This document shows, piece after piece, positions 24,219 to 32,999 of a stretch of 64,000 nt of DNA; the first letter of the stretch is position 1; each line of letters opens with the position of its first letter. This stretch comes from Candidatus Gastranaerophilales bacterium (lineage in GTDB: Bacteria > Cyanobacteriota > Vampirovibrionia > Gastranaerophilales > Gastranaerophilaceae). The stretch lies in assembly GCA_944323955.1 (NCBI GenBank), contig CALUUK010000001.1:186001-250000 (forward strand), given 5' to 3'. The translations under genes were made by a program, and so were the position numbers. The notes under the pieces are model-generated. The model was given only the letters and a program-made list of their open reading frames with translations, was not told the origin of the DNA and did no database searches.

Positions 24219-25265
24219 ATGTATAAAAGTTGTAACTTAATATTACATGGTTTGTGTTTTTTTACGGGGGCTGTGGCTTCTTGCTGTAATTCTCCCGTTG
24301 ATCAAATCGGTAATCAAAAACCTCCGCTGCTGTTCGAAAATTATAAAGGAGAATTGGTTCCTCCCGAAGAACTGTTTAAAAAAATCCGTGAACATTCAAA
24401 TAAATTTAAAAACGGCGGCTGCCCGGAGTCTTGCAAAAATTGTTGTTTTATTCAAGAGCAAGATTGGGATGAAGGTAAATATATAAATGAAGTTACAATT
24501 ACCAATTTTTCCTGCTGCAATGCCGATTGCATATATTGTGCAAATAATTTGAGCAGCAATGAACGCTTTAATGATTATTATAATATTTTGCCGATATTAA
24601 AATATTATAAGGATGAAGGAGTTCTTGTTAAAGGTTGCGAATTTCATATCAGCGGCGGAGAATTTACTATTTATCAAGAATGCGATGAGATACTCAAAGA
24701 GTTTGGAATGACGGATTATGCAAAAATAATTATTTCGTCCAACTGCATAAGATACTCCGATGCTTTGGCAAAATCTATGGAAATTGGAAGTACTTATATT
24801 ATTCATTCTTTGGACTGCGGTTCAAGAGAAACTTTTAAAAAAATAAAAAGAGTGGATGCGTTTGATAAAGTTATTGATAATCTAAAAAAGTATACTTTTA
24901 ATGCAAAACAGCAGCTTACGCTTAAATACATAATTATTCCCAATGTTAATGATAATTTGGATGAATTCGGAAAATTCTTAAATATTGCCGCTTCTTTGCA
25001 GGTTCGCCGTATTGAAATTGAAATTGAAGGACGTTATGCCAGAATGGTAAATTATAAAATTTCTCCTTATTTTGTTGAGCTTGCGGAAAAAATGAAACAA
25101 ATGGCAATACCTTACGGTTTTTATGTCGGATTCTTTCCTTTTCTACGGCAGGCAATGCACAATAATGTTTATAAAAAGCAAAACGGTATTCAAAATTTTT
25201 GCAGTAAATTAAGAATAAGAAATGATAATTCAATAAAAAAACTGTATATTTCTCAAAAATATTAA
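24219..25265 (+). CDS. Radical SAM protein with N-terminal Cys-rich domain (family member 1)
   Basis: A 348-residue member of the window's radical SAM family. The radical SAM cluster motif is CNADCIYC (about residues 102-109) in a core that also shows ISGGEFTIY (SAM-binding GGE) and SLDCGSRETFKKIKRVDAFD. Ahead of it lie CC (about 22-23) and ESCKNC (about 68-73), positions that could ligate an auxiliary Fe-S cluster or zinc. The C-terminal third keeps the IIPNVNDN box shared with the 40.8-46 kb paralogues, but not their DIExxW motif. No precursor peptide is adjacent. A GATAAT box lies 8 bp before the ATG and no Shine-Dalgarno is seen. Substrate unknown. Confidence 0.85.
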   Translation: MYKSCNLILHGLCFFTGAVASCCNSPVDQIGNQKPPLLFENYKGELVPPEELFKKIREHSNKFKNGGCPESCKNCCFIQEQDWDEGKYINEVTITNFSCCNADCIYCANNLSSNERFNDYYNILPILKYYKDEGVLVKGCEFHISGGEFTIYQECDEILKEFGMTDYAKIIISSNCIRYSDALAKSMEIGSTYIIHSLDCGSRETFKKIKRVDAFDKVIDNLKKYTFNAKQQLTLKYIIIPNVNDNLDEFGKFLNIAASLQVRRIEIEIEGRYARMVNYKISPYFVELAEKMKQMAIPYGFYVGFFPFLRQAMHNNVYKKQNGIQNFCSKLRIRNDNSIKKLYISQKY

Positions 25266-25272
25266 ATGATTT

Positions 25273-26130
25273 TTACTTATAGAAATTTATAATATCTCTT
25301 ATTAAATTAATCATTCTTGTTGAAATTTGCTCAATATATTCAGCGGAAGTAAGACCGTTTATAACAATATCTGCTTTTTGCATTGTCGGTCTTATATGAA
25401 TTTGTGCGGTTTGTGTAACATCTTTGAACTGATGTTCGGCTGCAGCACCTGTTTTTCCTCTTGATATTGCACGGGAAAACCATCTCTCTTTTATTTTGTC
25501 AAATGGAGTATAAACATAAACTTTTATGTCAAATAAATCCGCTAGTTCTTCGCCTAAAACATATAAGCCCTCCGATAAGATTGCTCTTGTCGGTTTTTTG
25601 TATATTCGATTGGGTGTGCTTTCACAGCTGACAAAATCGTATTCCGGTCCGTAAATACCGCAGCCGTTTTTAAGACTTATAAGGTGAGCTCTCATTAAAT
25701 CAAGATTTATTGCTTTCGGTGTATCAAAGCTGAATCCTGTTTTATATAAATTTTCATAGCTGCCTGCATCTTTAAGTTCTTTTGATGTGTCAATATAATA
25801 ATCATCGCAATATATACAGGTATATGCATCATCAAATAATTTTTTTCTCATTGCTTCTGATATGTTATTTACAAGTGTTGTTTTCCCTGATGCGGATTCA
25901 CCCGTAATTCCTACCATATAATGTTTTTGTGGATTGTCTATAATATTTTTTACAATCATCATTAACATTTTTTCATTTATGGAAAGAAATAGAGGCTGGC
26001 TTTGTTTTCTGTCTTCGTCCAAAATGTCTTTTATTCCGTCAAGGATTCTGAAAGCAATAATACTTGTATTGTCAATATTCGTTTTATTTAATTTATGCTG
26101 CTCTCTCTGTACGATGTTTTCTATTGACAT
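25273..26130 (-). CDS. Uridine kinase-like P-loop kinase
   Basis: A 285-residue protein of the uridine kinase/phosphoribulokinase superfamily. The Walker A motif GITGESASGKTTLV is near residues 74-87. YCDDYYIDTS is the family's DDFY-like substrate segment. AILSEGLYVL matches the EGI/L box, and RAISRGKTG the arginine lid. It has a 70-residue N-terminal helical extension compared with Udk (about 210 residues). It phosphorylates a small hydroxylated substrate, possibly uridine/cytidine or pantothenate-like; this is not resolved. A GGAG site lies 9 bp before the ATG. It converges with the radical SAM gene, 7 bp apart. Confidence 0.8.
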   Translation of the reverse strand: MSIENIVQREQHKLNKTNIDNTSIIAFRILDGIKDILDEDRKQSQPLFLSINEKMLMMIVKNIIDNPQKHYMVGITGESASGKTTLVNNISEAMRKKLFDDAYTCIYCDDYYIDTSKELKDAGSYENLYKTGFSFDTPKAINLDLMRAHLISLKNGCGIYGPEYDFVSCESTPNRIYKKPTRAILSEGLYVLGEELADLFDIKVYVYTPFDKIKERWFSRAISRGKTGAAAEHQFKDVTQTAQIHIRPTMQKADIVINGLTSAEYIEQISTRMINLIRDIINFYK

Positions 26131-26213
26131 CTTTTACTCCTAATTCTCTTTGTTAATATAAAAGTCAATTATAAAATAATTTGTTAGTTTGTGTACATAA
26201 TTAAACATTTTTC

Positions 26214-27398
26214 TTAATAAATGTCTAAATCCCTTATCCTTTCTTGTAATAAGCCTTCAAGAAATTCCGTTTTTAATATTATTTGCTTAATATTATTAAT
26301 TTTCTTTTGCAAAAAAAGCGACTTTTTTATATTCGAGATTAAAAATTGTTTTAATTCCTTTAATAAATGATAGTAATATTCATCGATATATTTTGTTGTT
26401 TCACACATTGTTGATAATGTTTCATTAATAACAAATACGGCTTTTTCCGGATTTTCTTCTTTTATATACTTCTTAAACTTATTTATATTAAATAATATTT
26501 TTTCATAGCATGCTTTTATTTGTTGTCTTTTTTTTGAAAGAATATTAACAAAGTAATTTTTAGTTTCATTATAACCTTTTTCAATAAGTCCGTTTTTTAT
26601 TTCCGTATCAAGGTTAAAATCAAATAATATAATATCCTTTGTATCAATAATAATATAGTCGTAGCGGTCATTTTCACTGTATAGGTCAAAAATATTTTCC
26701 GTGGACAGATACCATATTGTATTTATCAAAGAGTTAACGTAGTCTTGAGGGTTTTTAAGGTCGGAATTTATTCTTGACCCTTCTATTCTGAATTCCAGAA
26801 TTCTTGAATCCGGATTATTTAATGTATTATATACTTTCCATGCAGGCCAGCTTTTAATTAAATCACCGTCAACTAAAATTGCGTCGTTAAAATTAACAGG
26901 TTTCATAAGTCCCGGAAGACTTGCGGAAGCTCTTATTGCAAAGGCTATTTCCACATCCGGTGTTGTTTCTTTGGAAAAAATATACGGAGTATTTGTATTT
27001 AAATCAACTGTTAATATTTGAAGATTCTTGTCAATATCAAAAAATGTTACGGGTTTGTTTTCACCTTTTTTATAGTTTTTGTCATAGAACTTTCTTTCTA
27101 TTTTTTCACGAAGCCAATCAAGAAAAATTTCTCCTTTACTCATGGATATATCGGGAGAAAAGATATTAATATTAATATCTCTAAACATATTAAGACTAAA
27201 TTCATACATTATTTTTTTTATTTCATCCGGACTGTATCCGATAGCATAAAAAGAAGAAAAAACCGCACCGACAGAAGATCCTGCTATTGCATCGATTTCG
27301 ATATTGAGCTCCTGTAATGCTTTTACGGCTCCGATATAACAGATTCCTCTGATACCTCCGCCTCCGAAAATGCAATTGTATTTAATCTTTTTTCCCAT
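26214..27398 (-). CDS. Patatin-like phospholipase
   Basis: A 394-residue serine lipid hydrolase. The oxyanion loop GGGGIRGICYIGA (about residues 11-23), nucleophile elbow GSSVGAV (about 40-46, Ser42) and catalytic DGD (VDGDLIKSW, about 178-181) are all present, so the Ser-Asp dyad is intact. The C-terminal 150 residues are helical and Lys-rich and lack a recognised domain. No signal peptide is seen. The start at 27398 is preceded by GAGGAAG; a TTG 12 bp upstream would overlap that site. Whether it acts on self membranes or is an exported effector, as some patatins are, cannot be told. Confidence 0.9.
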   Translation of the reverse strand: MGKKIKYNCIFGGGGIRGICYIGAVKALQELNIEIDAIAGSSVGAVFSSFYAIGYSPDEIKKIMYEFSLNMFRDININIFSPDISMSKGEIFLDWLREKIERKFYDKNYKKGENKPVTFFDIDKNLQILTVDLNTNTPYIFSKETTPDVEIAFAIRASASLPGLMKPVNFNDAILVDGDLIKSWPAWKVYNTLNNPDSRILEFRIEGSRINSDLKNPQDYVNSLINTIWYLSTENIFDLYSENDRYDYIIIDTKDIILFDFNLDTEIKNGLIEKGYNETKNYFVNILSKKRQQIKACYEKILFNINKFKKYIKEENPEKAVFVINETLSTMCETTKYIDEYYYHLLKELKQFLISNIKKSLFLQKKINNIKQIILKTEFLEGLLQERIRDLDIY

Positions 27399-27410
27399 TT
27401 TCTTCCTCAA

Positions 27411-27445
27411 AAAAAGCCTGAAAGTTTATTTTCTTTCAGGCTTTT
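27411..27445 (-). terminator. Terminator after pnp
   Basis: AAAAAGCCTGAAAG and CTTTCAGGCTTTT form a stem of about 13 bp; the minus-strand transcript ends in seven T residues. It lies 13 bp after the pnp stop. Confidence 0.85.
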
Positions 27446-27457
27446 AATTATAAGATT

Positions 27458-29593
27458 TTATTGGCAATTTGCCGCTTCTTCTTCCGTAACACCCTTTATT
27501 GTAAGGCTTACTTTGCCTCTGTCATCAACTTTGATAATTTTTACAATAACGGTATCACCGACATTGAGTCTGCCTTCTATTGTATCAATTCTTTCTTTAC
27601 AAACCTGAGATATGTGAACCATACCGTCTTTATTAGGAGCCAGTTCGACAAAAGCACCGAATTGTACAATTTTTACTACTTTGCCTTTGCAAACCATGCC
27701 TTCTACCGGTTTAAAGGTTAATTGATTAATCATGTTTATAGCGATATCAGCGCCTTCTTTGTCGTTGGATGTAATTGTGACGCGCCCGTCATCTTGAATA
27801 TCAATTTCCGCACCTGATGCTTCTATGATACCCTTAATATTTTTACCTCCCGGTCCGATTACGGTTCCGATATCATCAACAGAAATGTTCATTGTGAATA
27901 TTCTGGGTGCATAAGGTGAAAGTTCTTTTGCGGGTTCAGTTATGACTTCTCTCATTTTTGATAAAATATGTAGTCTGCCTTCTTTTGCTTGAGCTAATGC
28001 TTTTCTTAACGTATCATTTGCAATACCTTTTGCTTTCATATCCATTTGAAGAGCCGTGATGCCGTCGTCATTACCTGTTACTTTAAAGTCCATGTCGCCG
28101 AGAAAATCTTCAATACCCTGAATATCTGTTAAAACAACAGGTTCTCTGCCGGGTTCCGTAATCATACCCATTGCAACACCGCCAATCATGCATTTAACGG
28201 GAACACCGGCATTCATTAAAGCCATTGATGAACCGCATGTTGAGCCCATTGATGTTGAACCGTTTGATTCCAATACATCGGAAGTTACTCTTATAGTGTA
28301 TCCGAACTCTTCCTGAGACGGAAGTGCGGGAACATTTGCTCTTTCTGCAAGATTTCCGTGTCCTACTTCTCTTCTTCCGGGTCCTCTTAATGCTTTTACT
28401 TCACCTACTGAAAATCCCGGGAAAATGTATTTATGCATGTATGTTTTCTTTGTCTCGGGATCAACGCCGTCAAGTTCTTGTGCCATGCCCGGGCCTGCAA
28501 GTGTTGCCACTGATAAAATTTGTGTCTGGCCTCTTGTAAATACGGCGCTTCCGTGTGCTCTCGGTATAACACCCACTTCACACCATATAGGTCTTACTTC
28601 GTTTGGTTTTCTTCCGTCTGCACGAACACCTTCATCAAGAATCATTGCACGCATAATTTTCTTTTCTGCAGCTTTAAATTCTTCCGCAACAAAGTCAATA
28701 CCTGTTTCTTCAATAATTCTGTGAATATAATGGTCTTCAGGAAGTGCTTCAACTTTTTCTTTAACAAGTTTTTTCGCTTCATCAAGTTTATCTTGTCTGT
28801 ATTTTCTGTCAAAGTTATGATATGCATCAAAAATCATATCATGGGCAGCTTCATCAATTATTTGTTTAAGTTCTGTAGTGTCGTAAGGCTTAACAAATTC
28901 TTCTCTTTCAACTCCGCAGTCTTTTGCAAATTGTATTTGTGCTTCGCATTGTTTTGCAATTTCTGTTTGTGCAAATTCAACGGCTTCCATAATATCATCT
29001 TCCGTAACAAATTTGCAGCCTGCTTCAACCATAATTACGCTGTCATGTGTACCTGCAACAACAATATCCAAATCTGATTTGTCAGCTTCCTGATGAGTCG
29101 GATTTGCTATAAGCTGACCGTCTACCTTAGACACTCTCACCGCACCGACAGGTCCTTCAAAAGGTGCTCCTGATAACATTAATGCTGTTGATGCTCCGAG
29201 CATTGCAAGTGTATCAGGCTGATTCTGCTGGTCATAACTGAATAACTGTGCTACGATTTGTATATCATTTCTGTATCCTTTCGGAAATAAAGGTCTTATC
29301 GGTCTGTCTATTAATCTTGAAACGAGAATTGCTTTATCGCTTGCTTTTCCTTCACTACGGTTATATCCTCCGGGAATACGTCCTATTGAAGACATTCTTT
29401 CTTCGTAATCTATTAATAACGGGAAAAAGTCAATACCAACCCTTGGTTCTTTGCTGACGCAGCAATGTACAAATAACATTGTATCTCCGCATCTTACCGT
29501 AACCGAGCTGGTAGCTGATTTGGCGTATTTACCTGTTTCAATGGTGACAATTTTGCCGCCTACAGGAATTTCAATTTTCTTTGATTCTACCAT
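27458..29593 (-). CDS. pnp: Polyribonucleotide nucleotidyltransferase
   Basis: This 711-residue phosphorolytic 3'-5' exoribonuclease has the full domain set: RNase PH 1 (about residues 1-145), helical linker (about 145-310), RNase PH 2 (about 315-550, with SNGSTSMGSTCGSSMALMNAG), KH (about 555-615, VIGPGGKNIKGI), and S1 (about 620-692, CKGKVVKIVQFGAFVEL). It degrades mRNA and is typically part of the RNA degradosome. Length matches the family. The upstream ATG context is weak but unambiguous. Confidence 0.98.
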   Translation of the reverse strand: MVESKKIEIPVGGKIVTIETGKYAKSATSSVTVRCGDTMLFVHCCVSKEPRVGIDFFPLLIDYEERMSSIGRIPGGYNRSEGKASDKAILVSRLIDRPIRPLFPKGYRNDIQIVAQLFSYDQQNQPDTLAMLGASTALMLSGAPFEGPVGAVRVSKVDGQLIANPTHQEADKSDLDIVVAGTHDSVIMVEAGCKFVTEDDIMEAVEFAQTEIAKQCEAQIQFAKDCGVEREEFVKPYDTTELKQIIDEAAHDMIFDAYHNFDRKYRQDKLDEAKKLVKEKVEALPEDHYIHRIIEETGIDFVAEEFKAAEKKIMRAMILDEGVRADGRKPNEVRPIWCEVGVIPRAHGSAVFTRGQTQILSVATLAGPGMAQELDGVDPETKKTYMHKYIFPGFSVGEVKALRGPGRREVGHGNLAERANVPALPSQEEFGYTIRVTSDVLESNGSTSMGSTCGSSMALMNAGVPVKCMIGGVAMGMITEPGREPVVLTDIQGIEDFLGDMDFKVTGNDDGITALQMDMKAKGIANDTLRKALAQAKEGRLHILSKMREVITEPAKELSPYAPRIFTMNISVDDIGTVIGPGGKNIKGIIEASGAEIDIQDDGRVTITSNDKEGADIAINMINQLTFKPVEGMVCKGKVVKIVQFGAFVELAPNKDGMVHISQVCKERIDTIEGRLNVGDTVIVKIIKVDDRGKVSLTIKGVTEEEAANCQ

Positions 29594-29665
29594 GTTTTTC
29601 TCTTTTCTTTTTATACACTTCTATTTTCGTTTCTCATTATAACGTAAATAAAATTAATGTACATT

Positions 29666-30586
29666 TTAAAGAGAAAGTTTTTTTACCAATTCAGGTATTA
29701 TTGTGTCCCATGCAAGTGCTGAAGGATGATCATCTTCGAGTACGTAAGGCTTTTTTTCAAAATCTTTATCAATCAAATCAGATAAGTAAATTATTTCTAT
29801 TCCGTTTTCTCGCAGGTCTTTTTCAATTATTTTAATCTTTTCTTTACCGTTATATGCAAAAACGGTAAACTTTGAATTGGGAAAATTCTCTTTTATTTCT
29901 TTGTTTATTTCCAGCAGGTGAAGCAGCATGAATTCTATTTCTTGTTCTTGTGAATAAATTCGTTCCGCATACATTAATCCTTCATAAATTGTACGCAGAG
30001 TATATGAGTGCCAATACCATATATCAAAATCATTCTTTTCGACTAAGTGACCGTTTTTTTCTTTGTAATAAATAAGAATATTGTGAAAATATGATGCAGG
30101 CATATATAGTCTGTAGATATGTGCATCAATAAATGTATATATAAATTGTTCGGGATTTTTAATTTTTGAGGAAAGTCCTTCTTTTACCATATAAAGCATA
30201 TGATTTATTCCGCAACCGGGTATTCCTCTGTTGAAAACACTTCTGTTTGTATAATCGGATAATTTTTTGGAAAATGTTTCATTTTCCTCCAAGCCGACTC
30301 CGAAAGTAAAAGAACACCCCAGAAGTACTATCTCACGTTTTAATGTTTCTTTTATTTCATCGGGTCTGAACCATGAGTCTTGCGACGGATTCTCTTTCAT
30401 TTTTTTATATGTGTTAATAAAGTTTTTGACAGGCATGAATTTGTATGCATCAAAAAATTTAGTATGTATTGCCCAGCCCGAGTAATCTTTTTTTACTTGA
30501 ATTTTATATGAGATAAACTCTGTAAGCAAAAGAACGGATATTAGCAAAAAAATATTAATTACCGCTATTTTTATGATTTTCTTCAT
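29666..30586 (-). CDS. Membrane-anchored SGNH/GDSL-type hydrolase
   Basis: A 306-residue protein with an N-terminal membrane segment (about residues 7-27), probably an uncleaved anchor. It has SGNH boxes: LLGCSFTFGVGL (block I, Ser about 92), a Gly in GIPGCGINH (block II) and DDHPSALAWD near 285-294 (block V, Asp-x-x-His in the form DDHP). Members deacylate or acetylate extracellular glycans and lipids. The block III Asn is not certain. The location on the periplasmic side and the glycosyltransferase elsewhere in the window would suit envelope polysaccharide modification, but the substrate is unknown. Confidence 0.72.
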   Translation of the reverse strand: MKKIIKIAVINIFLLISVLLLTEFISYKIQVKKDYSGWAIHTKFFDAYKFMPVKNFINTYKKMKENPSQDSWFRPDEIKETLKREIVLLGCSFTFGVGLEENETFSKKLSDYTNRSVFNRGIPGCGINHMLYMVKEGLSSKIKNPEQFIYTFIDAHIYRLYMPASYFHNILIYYKEKNGHLVEKNDFDIWYWHSYTLRTIYEGLMYAERIYSQEQEIEFMLLHLLEINKEIKENFPNSKFTVFAYNGKEKIKIIEKDLRENGIEIIYLSDLIDKDFEKKPYVLEDDHPSALAWDTIIPELVKKLSL

Positions 30587-30633
30587 TCCAGAATCATAAC
30601 ATTTAAAATTTTATATTCAACTTTGTTTAAGGT

Positions 30634-30642
30634 TGTTATACT
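30634..30642 (+). promoter_or_regulatory. Extended -10 for rsgA (possible leaderless mRNA)
   Basis: TGTTATACT, an extended Pribnow box, ends 8 bp before the ATG at 30651, with no Shine-Dalgarno between. Confidence 0.45.
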
Positions 30643-30650
30643 ATTTAATT

Positions 30651-31664
30651 ATGATAGGCAGAGTTATTAAGATATTTTCTGATTTTTATTATGTTGAGAC
30701 CGACGAAGGTTTGGTTGAGGCAAAATTAAGAACTGTTTTAAAAAAGCAAAAAGCTGATGTATATACCGGAGATTATGTCAAACTTGAGCAATTTGACAAG
30801 AATTCAATGCAGGCTTTTATTTCCGAAATTTCAAACAGAAAAAATCTTATTACAAGGCCGAAAGTCGCTAATATTTCTCAAGCGGTTGTTGTTTCGGCTT
30901 TAAAAGAACCTGATTTAAACTATGAACAGCTTGACCGTTATATTGCTCATTGTGAATATCATAATATAAGACCCGTATTATGTTTCAACAAAGAAGATAT
31001 TGAAGAAACAGAGAATTTGAAAAAACAAATCACTGATATATATGCGGGCTTAGGATACGATATTATTTTTACGTCCGCTTTGAAACGGACCGGACTTGAA
31101 GAATTAAAACCTGTTTTAAAGTGGAATACGTCAATATTGTGCGGAGCCTCAGGAGCCGGCAAATCTTCTTTGATTAATGCATTATTGAATACTTCAAAGC
31201 TCAAAACCGCACCCGTAAGCGAGAAAACAAAGCGCGGTACTCATACTACAAGACATTGCGAATTGATTGATATTGATAAAGACACATTTATTGTAGATAC
31301 TCCCGGTTTTTCGCATTTAAAATTTGATTTTTTGCTTCCTCAGCAAATATCAAACTTATTTCCCGAAATGCGAAATAAAGAGTTGGCATGCAAATATAAA
31401 GATTGTCTTCATATTTCCGAAAACGGTTGTGCTTATACGCAAATTACTGAAAATATGGCAGATTCCAGATTTCAAAGTTATAAAAAATTTGTTACCGAGG
31501 CAAAAGAATATGAGGAAAAAATTTCAAAAATTTCAATAAAAAACGAGTCTTTTGTTAAATATAATAATAATAAAATGATGGCCAAAATTTCAGATAAAAA
31601 ACGCGGTCTTTCAAGAAAAAAATTAAATCAAAACATATACAAGGATGAAACAGATCATGAATGA
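30651..31664 (+). CDS. rsgA: Ribosome small subunit GTPase RsgA
   Basis: A 337-residue circularly permuted GTPase that checks 30S maturation. An OB-fold is at residues 1-70. The G motifs come in permuted order: NKED (G4, about 112-115), GASGAGKSSL (G1, about 166-175), then TRHCELI and DTPGF (G3, about 213-217). The C-terminal zinc site is CKYKDCLHISENGC (about 250-263), followed by a basic tail. I start at the ATG at 30651, because the alternative TTG at 30633 lies within the promoter. The 3' end overlaps the prenyl transferase gene. Confidence 0.95.
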   Translation: MIGRVIKIFSDFYYVETDEGLVEAKLRTVLKKQKADVYTGDYVKLEQFDKNSMQAFISEISNRKNLITRPKVANISQAVVVSALKEPDLNYEQLDRYIAHCEYHNIRPVLCFNKEDIEETENLKKQITDIYAGLGYDIIFTSALKRTGLEELKPVLKWNTSILCGASGAGKSSLINALLNTSKLKTAPVSEKTKRGTHTTRHCELIDIDKDTFIVDTPGFSHLKFDFLLPQQISNLFPEMRNKELACKYKDCLHISENGCAYTQITENMADSRFQSYKKFVTEAKEYEEKISKISIKNESFVKYNNNKMMAKISDKKRGLSRKKLNQNIYKDETDHE

Positions 31665-32553
31665 AAACGTAAAAAGCAAATTCAACGGTTATATAAACAC
31701 TATTAACGAATTTATTGATAAGAATGTTGAGGTTTTATATCCTGAAAAAATTTATGAATCAATGAGATATTCTCTTCTTGCGGGAGGAAAAAGATTAAGA
31801 CCGGTTATTGCAATAGAAACGGCATCTTTGTTTAATGTTCCTTTAGAGAATATTCTGCCTGCAGCCTGTGCCATAGAAATGCTTCATTGCCAGAGCTTAA
31901 TACATGATGATTTGCCTTGTATGGATGATGATGATTTCAGAAGGGGAAAACCTTCCAATCATAAAATGTTCGGTGAAGCAACAGCTGTTCTCGCCGGAGA
32001 TGCTCTTTTAAGCTATGCTCCAAAATTTATAATTGATAAAACACCTAAAACCGTGTCTTCTGATGTATTAATTAATGTTCTGAAAGAATTTTTTACAGCC
32101 GCAGGGGTTGACGGAATTATATCCGGTCAAATTGTTGATTTGGATTCTGAAAAGAAGAAAATATCCAAAGAAGTTCTTCATTATCTGTATGAATATAAAA
32201 CAGCAAAGTTATTTAAACTTGCAGTGCGTACAGGTGCAATTATCGGGCATGCCGATGATGAAGTAACCGAAAAATTAACACTGTTTGCTCAATATTACGG
32301 ACATGCCTTCCAGATATATGATGATTTACTTGATGTTACTTCAACTCTTGAAGAAATTGGAAAAACTCCCGGAAAAGATGAAAAAAGCGAAAAATCAACA
32401 TATGTTTCAATGTTTGGATGTGCTGAAGCAAAAAAACAAATTCTGTTCCTTTGTTCGCAGGCTTGTGATATACTTAACGGGAACGGAATCAAATCTGATA
32501 TTTTAAACGGAATTGTTTCCGACATTGTTGAAGGGGTTATGAAATGTTCTTAA
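31657..32553 (+). CDS. ispA: Polyprenyl (farnesyl/geranylgeranyl) diphosphate synthase
   Basis: A 298-residue trans-prenyltransferase that condenses isopentenyl diphosphate with allylic diphosphates. The first Asp-rich motif is DDLPCMDDDDFRRG (about residues 85-98), preceded by GGKRLRP. The second is YDDLLDVT (about 222-229). Residues CHSLIHDD-like, here LHCQSLIHDD, agree with the farnesyl/geranylgeranyl type. Product length cannot be fixed from sequence. The ATG at 31645 is an alternative, but it touches the AAGG site directly. It overlaps rsgA by 8 bp and the next gene by 10 bp. Confidence 0.93.
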   Translation: MNENVKSKFNGYINTINEFIDKNVEVLYPEKIYESMRYSLLAGGKRLRPVIAIETASLFNVPLENILPAACAIEMLHCQSLIHDDLPCMDDDDFRRGKPSNHKMFGEATAVLAGDALLSYAPKFIIDKTPKTVSSDVLINVLKEFFTAAGVDGIISGQIVDLDSEKKKISKEVLHYLYEYKTAKLFKLAVRTGAIIGHADDEVTEKLTLFAQYYGHAFQIYDDLLDVTSTLEEIGKTPGKDEKSEKSTYVSMFGCAEAKKQILFLCSQACDILNGNGIKSDILNGIVSDIVEGVMKCS

Positions 32554-32993
32554 ATACAAGCTATGAAATAATAATAAACGGTATAGAAGCGGCAGTAGTC
32601 GCCCAGCTTTTGAAGTTTTTGGGTCATATTATAAAAACAAAACAGGTAGATTTTCAGGTGCTTGCTACAACCGGAGGGATGCCAAGTGCTCATACCGCAG
32701 GGGTGATTGCACTTTCGGCGACAGTCGGAATAATATGCGGTTATGAATCTGTGGAATTTGCTATTGCTTTAGGTTATTCTTTAGTTGTAATGTATGATGC
32801 GGCAGGACTTAGAAGATCAACGGGAAAAATTGCCGCAAGTTTAAATAAAATAAGAGATGATTTTTATGCAAACGGGCAATTTCAGCCGGATAGATTAAAA
32901 GAGCTTTTGGGACATACTCCTTTTGAGGTTTTTGTAGGTGCTCTTTTAGGTATATATATTGCATATGTAAATCATTTTTTACTATTTCAATAG
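32544..32993 (+). CDS. Divergent PAP2 family (DUF212) membrane protein
   Basis: A 149-residue membrane protein with GGMPSAHT near residues 43-50, the signature of the divergent PAP2 (DUF212, YuiD-like) family, plus DAAGLRRSTGKIAASLNKI near 84-102 and a final hydrophobic helix (about 128-146). Related PAP2 proteins are lipid phosphatases, and the link with the prenyl diphosphate synthase just upstream (10-bp overlap) suggests action on a polyprenyl phosphate. That function is inferred from context. Confidence 0.85.
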   Translation: MFLNTSYEIIINGIEAAVVAQLLKFLGHIIKTKQVDFQVLATTGGMPSAHTAGVIALSATVGIICGYESVEFAIALGYSLVVMYDAAGLRRSTGKIAASLNKIRDDFYANGQFQPDRLKELLGHTPFEVFVGALLGIYIAYVNHFLLFQ

Positions 32994-32999
32994 GTTTTT

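Noticed and set aside
28520-29077. 185-codon plus-strand frame within pnp
   Set aside because: Cys/Phe/Asn-rich antisense of a strongly conserved gene.
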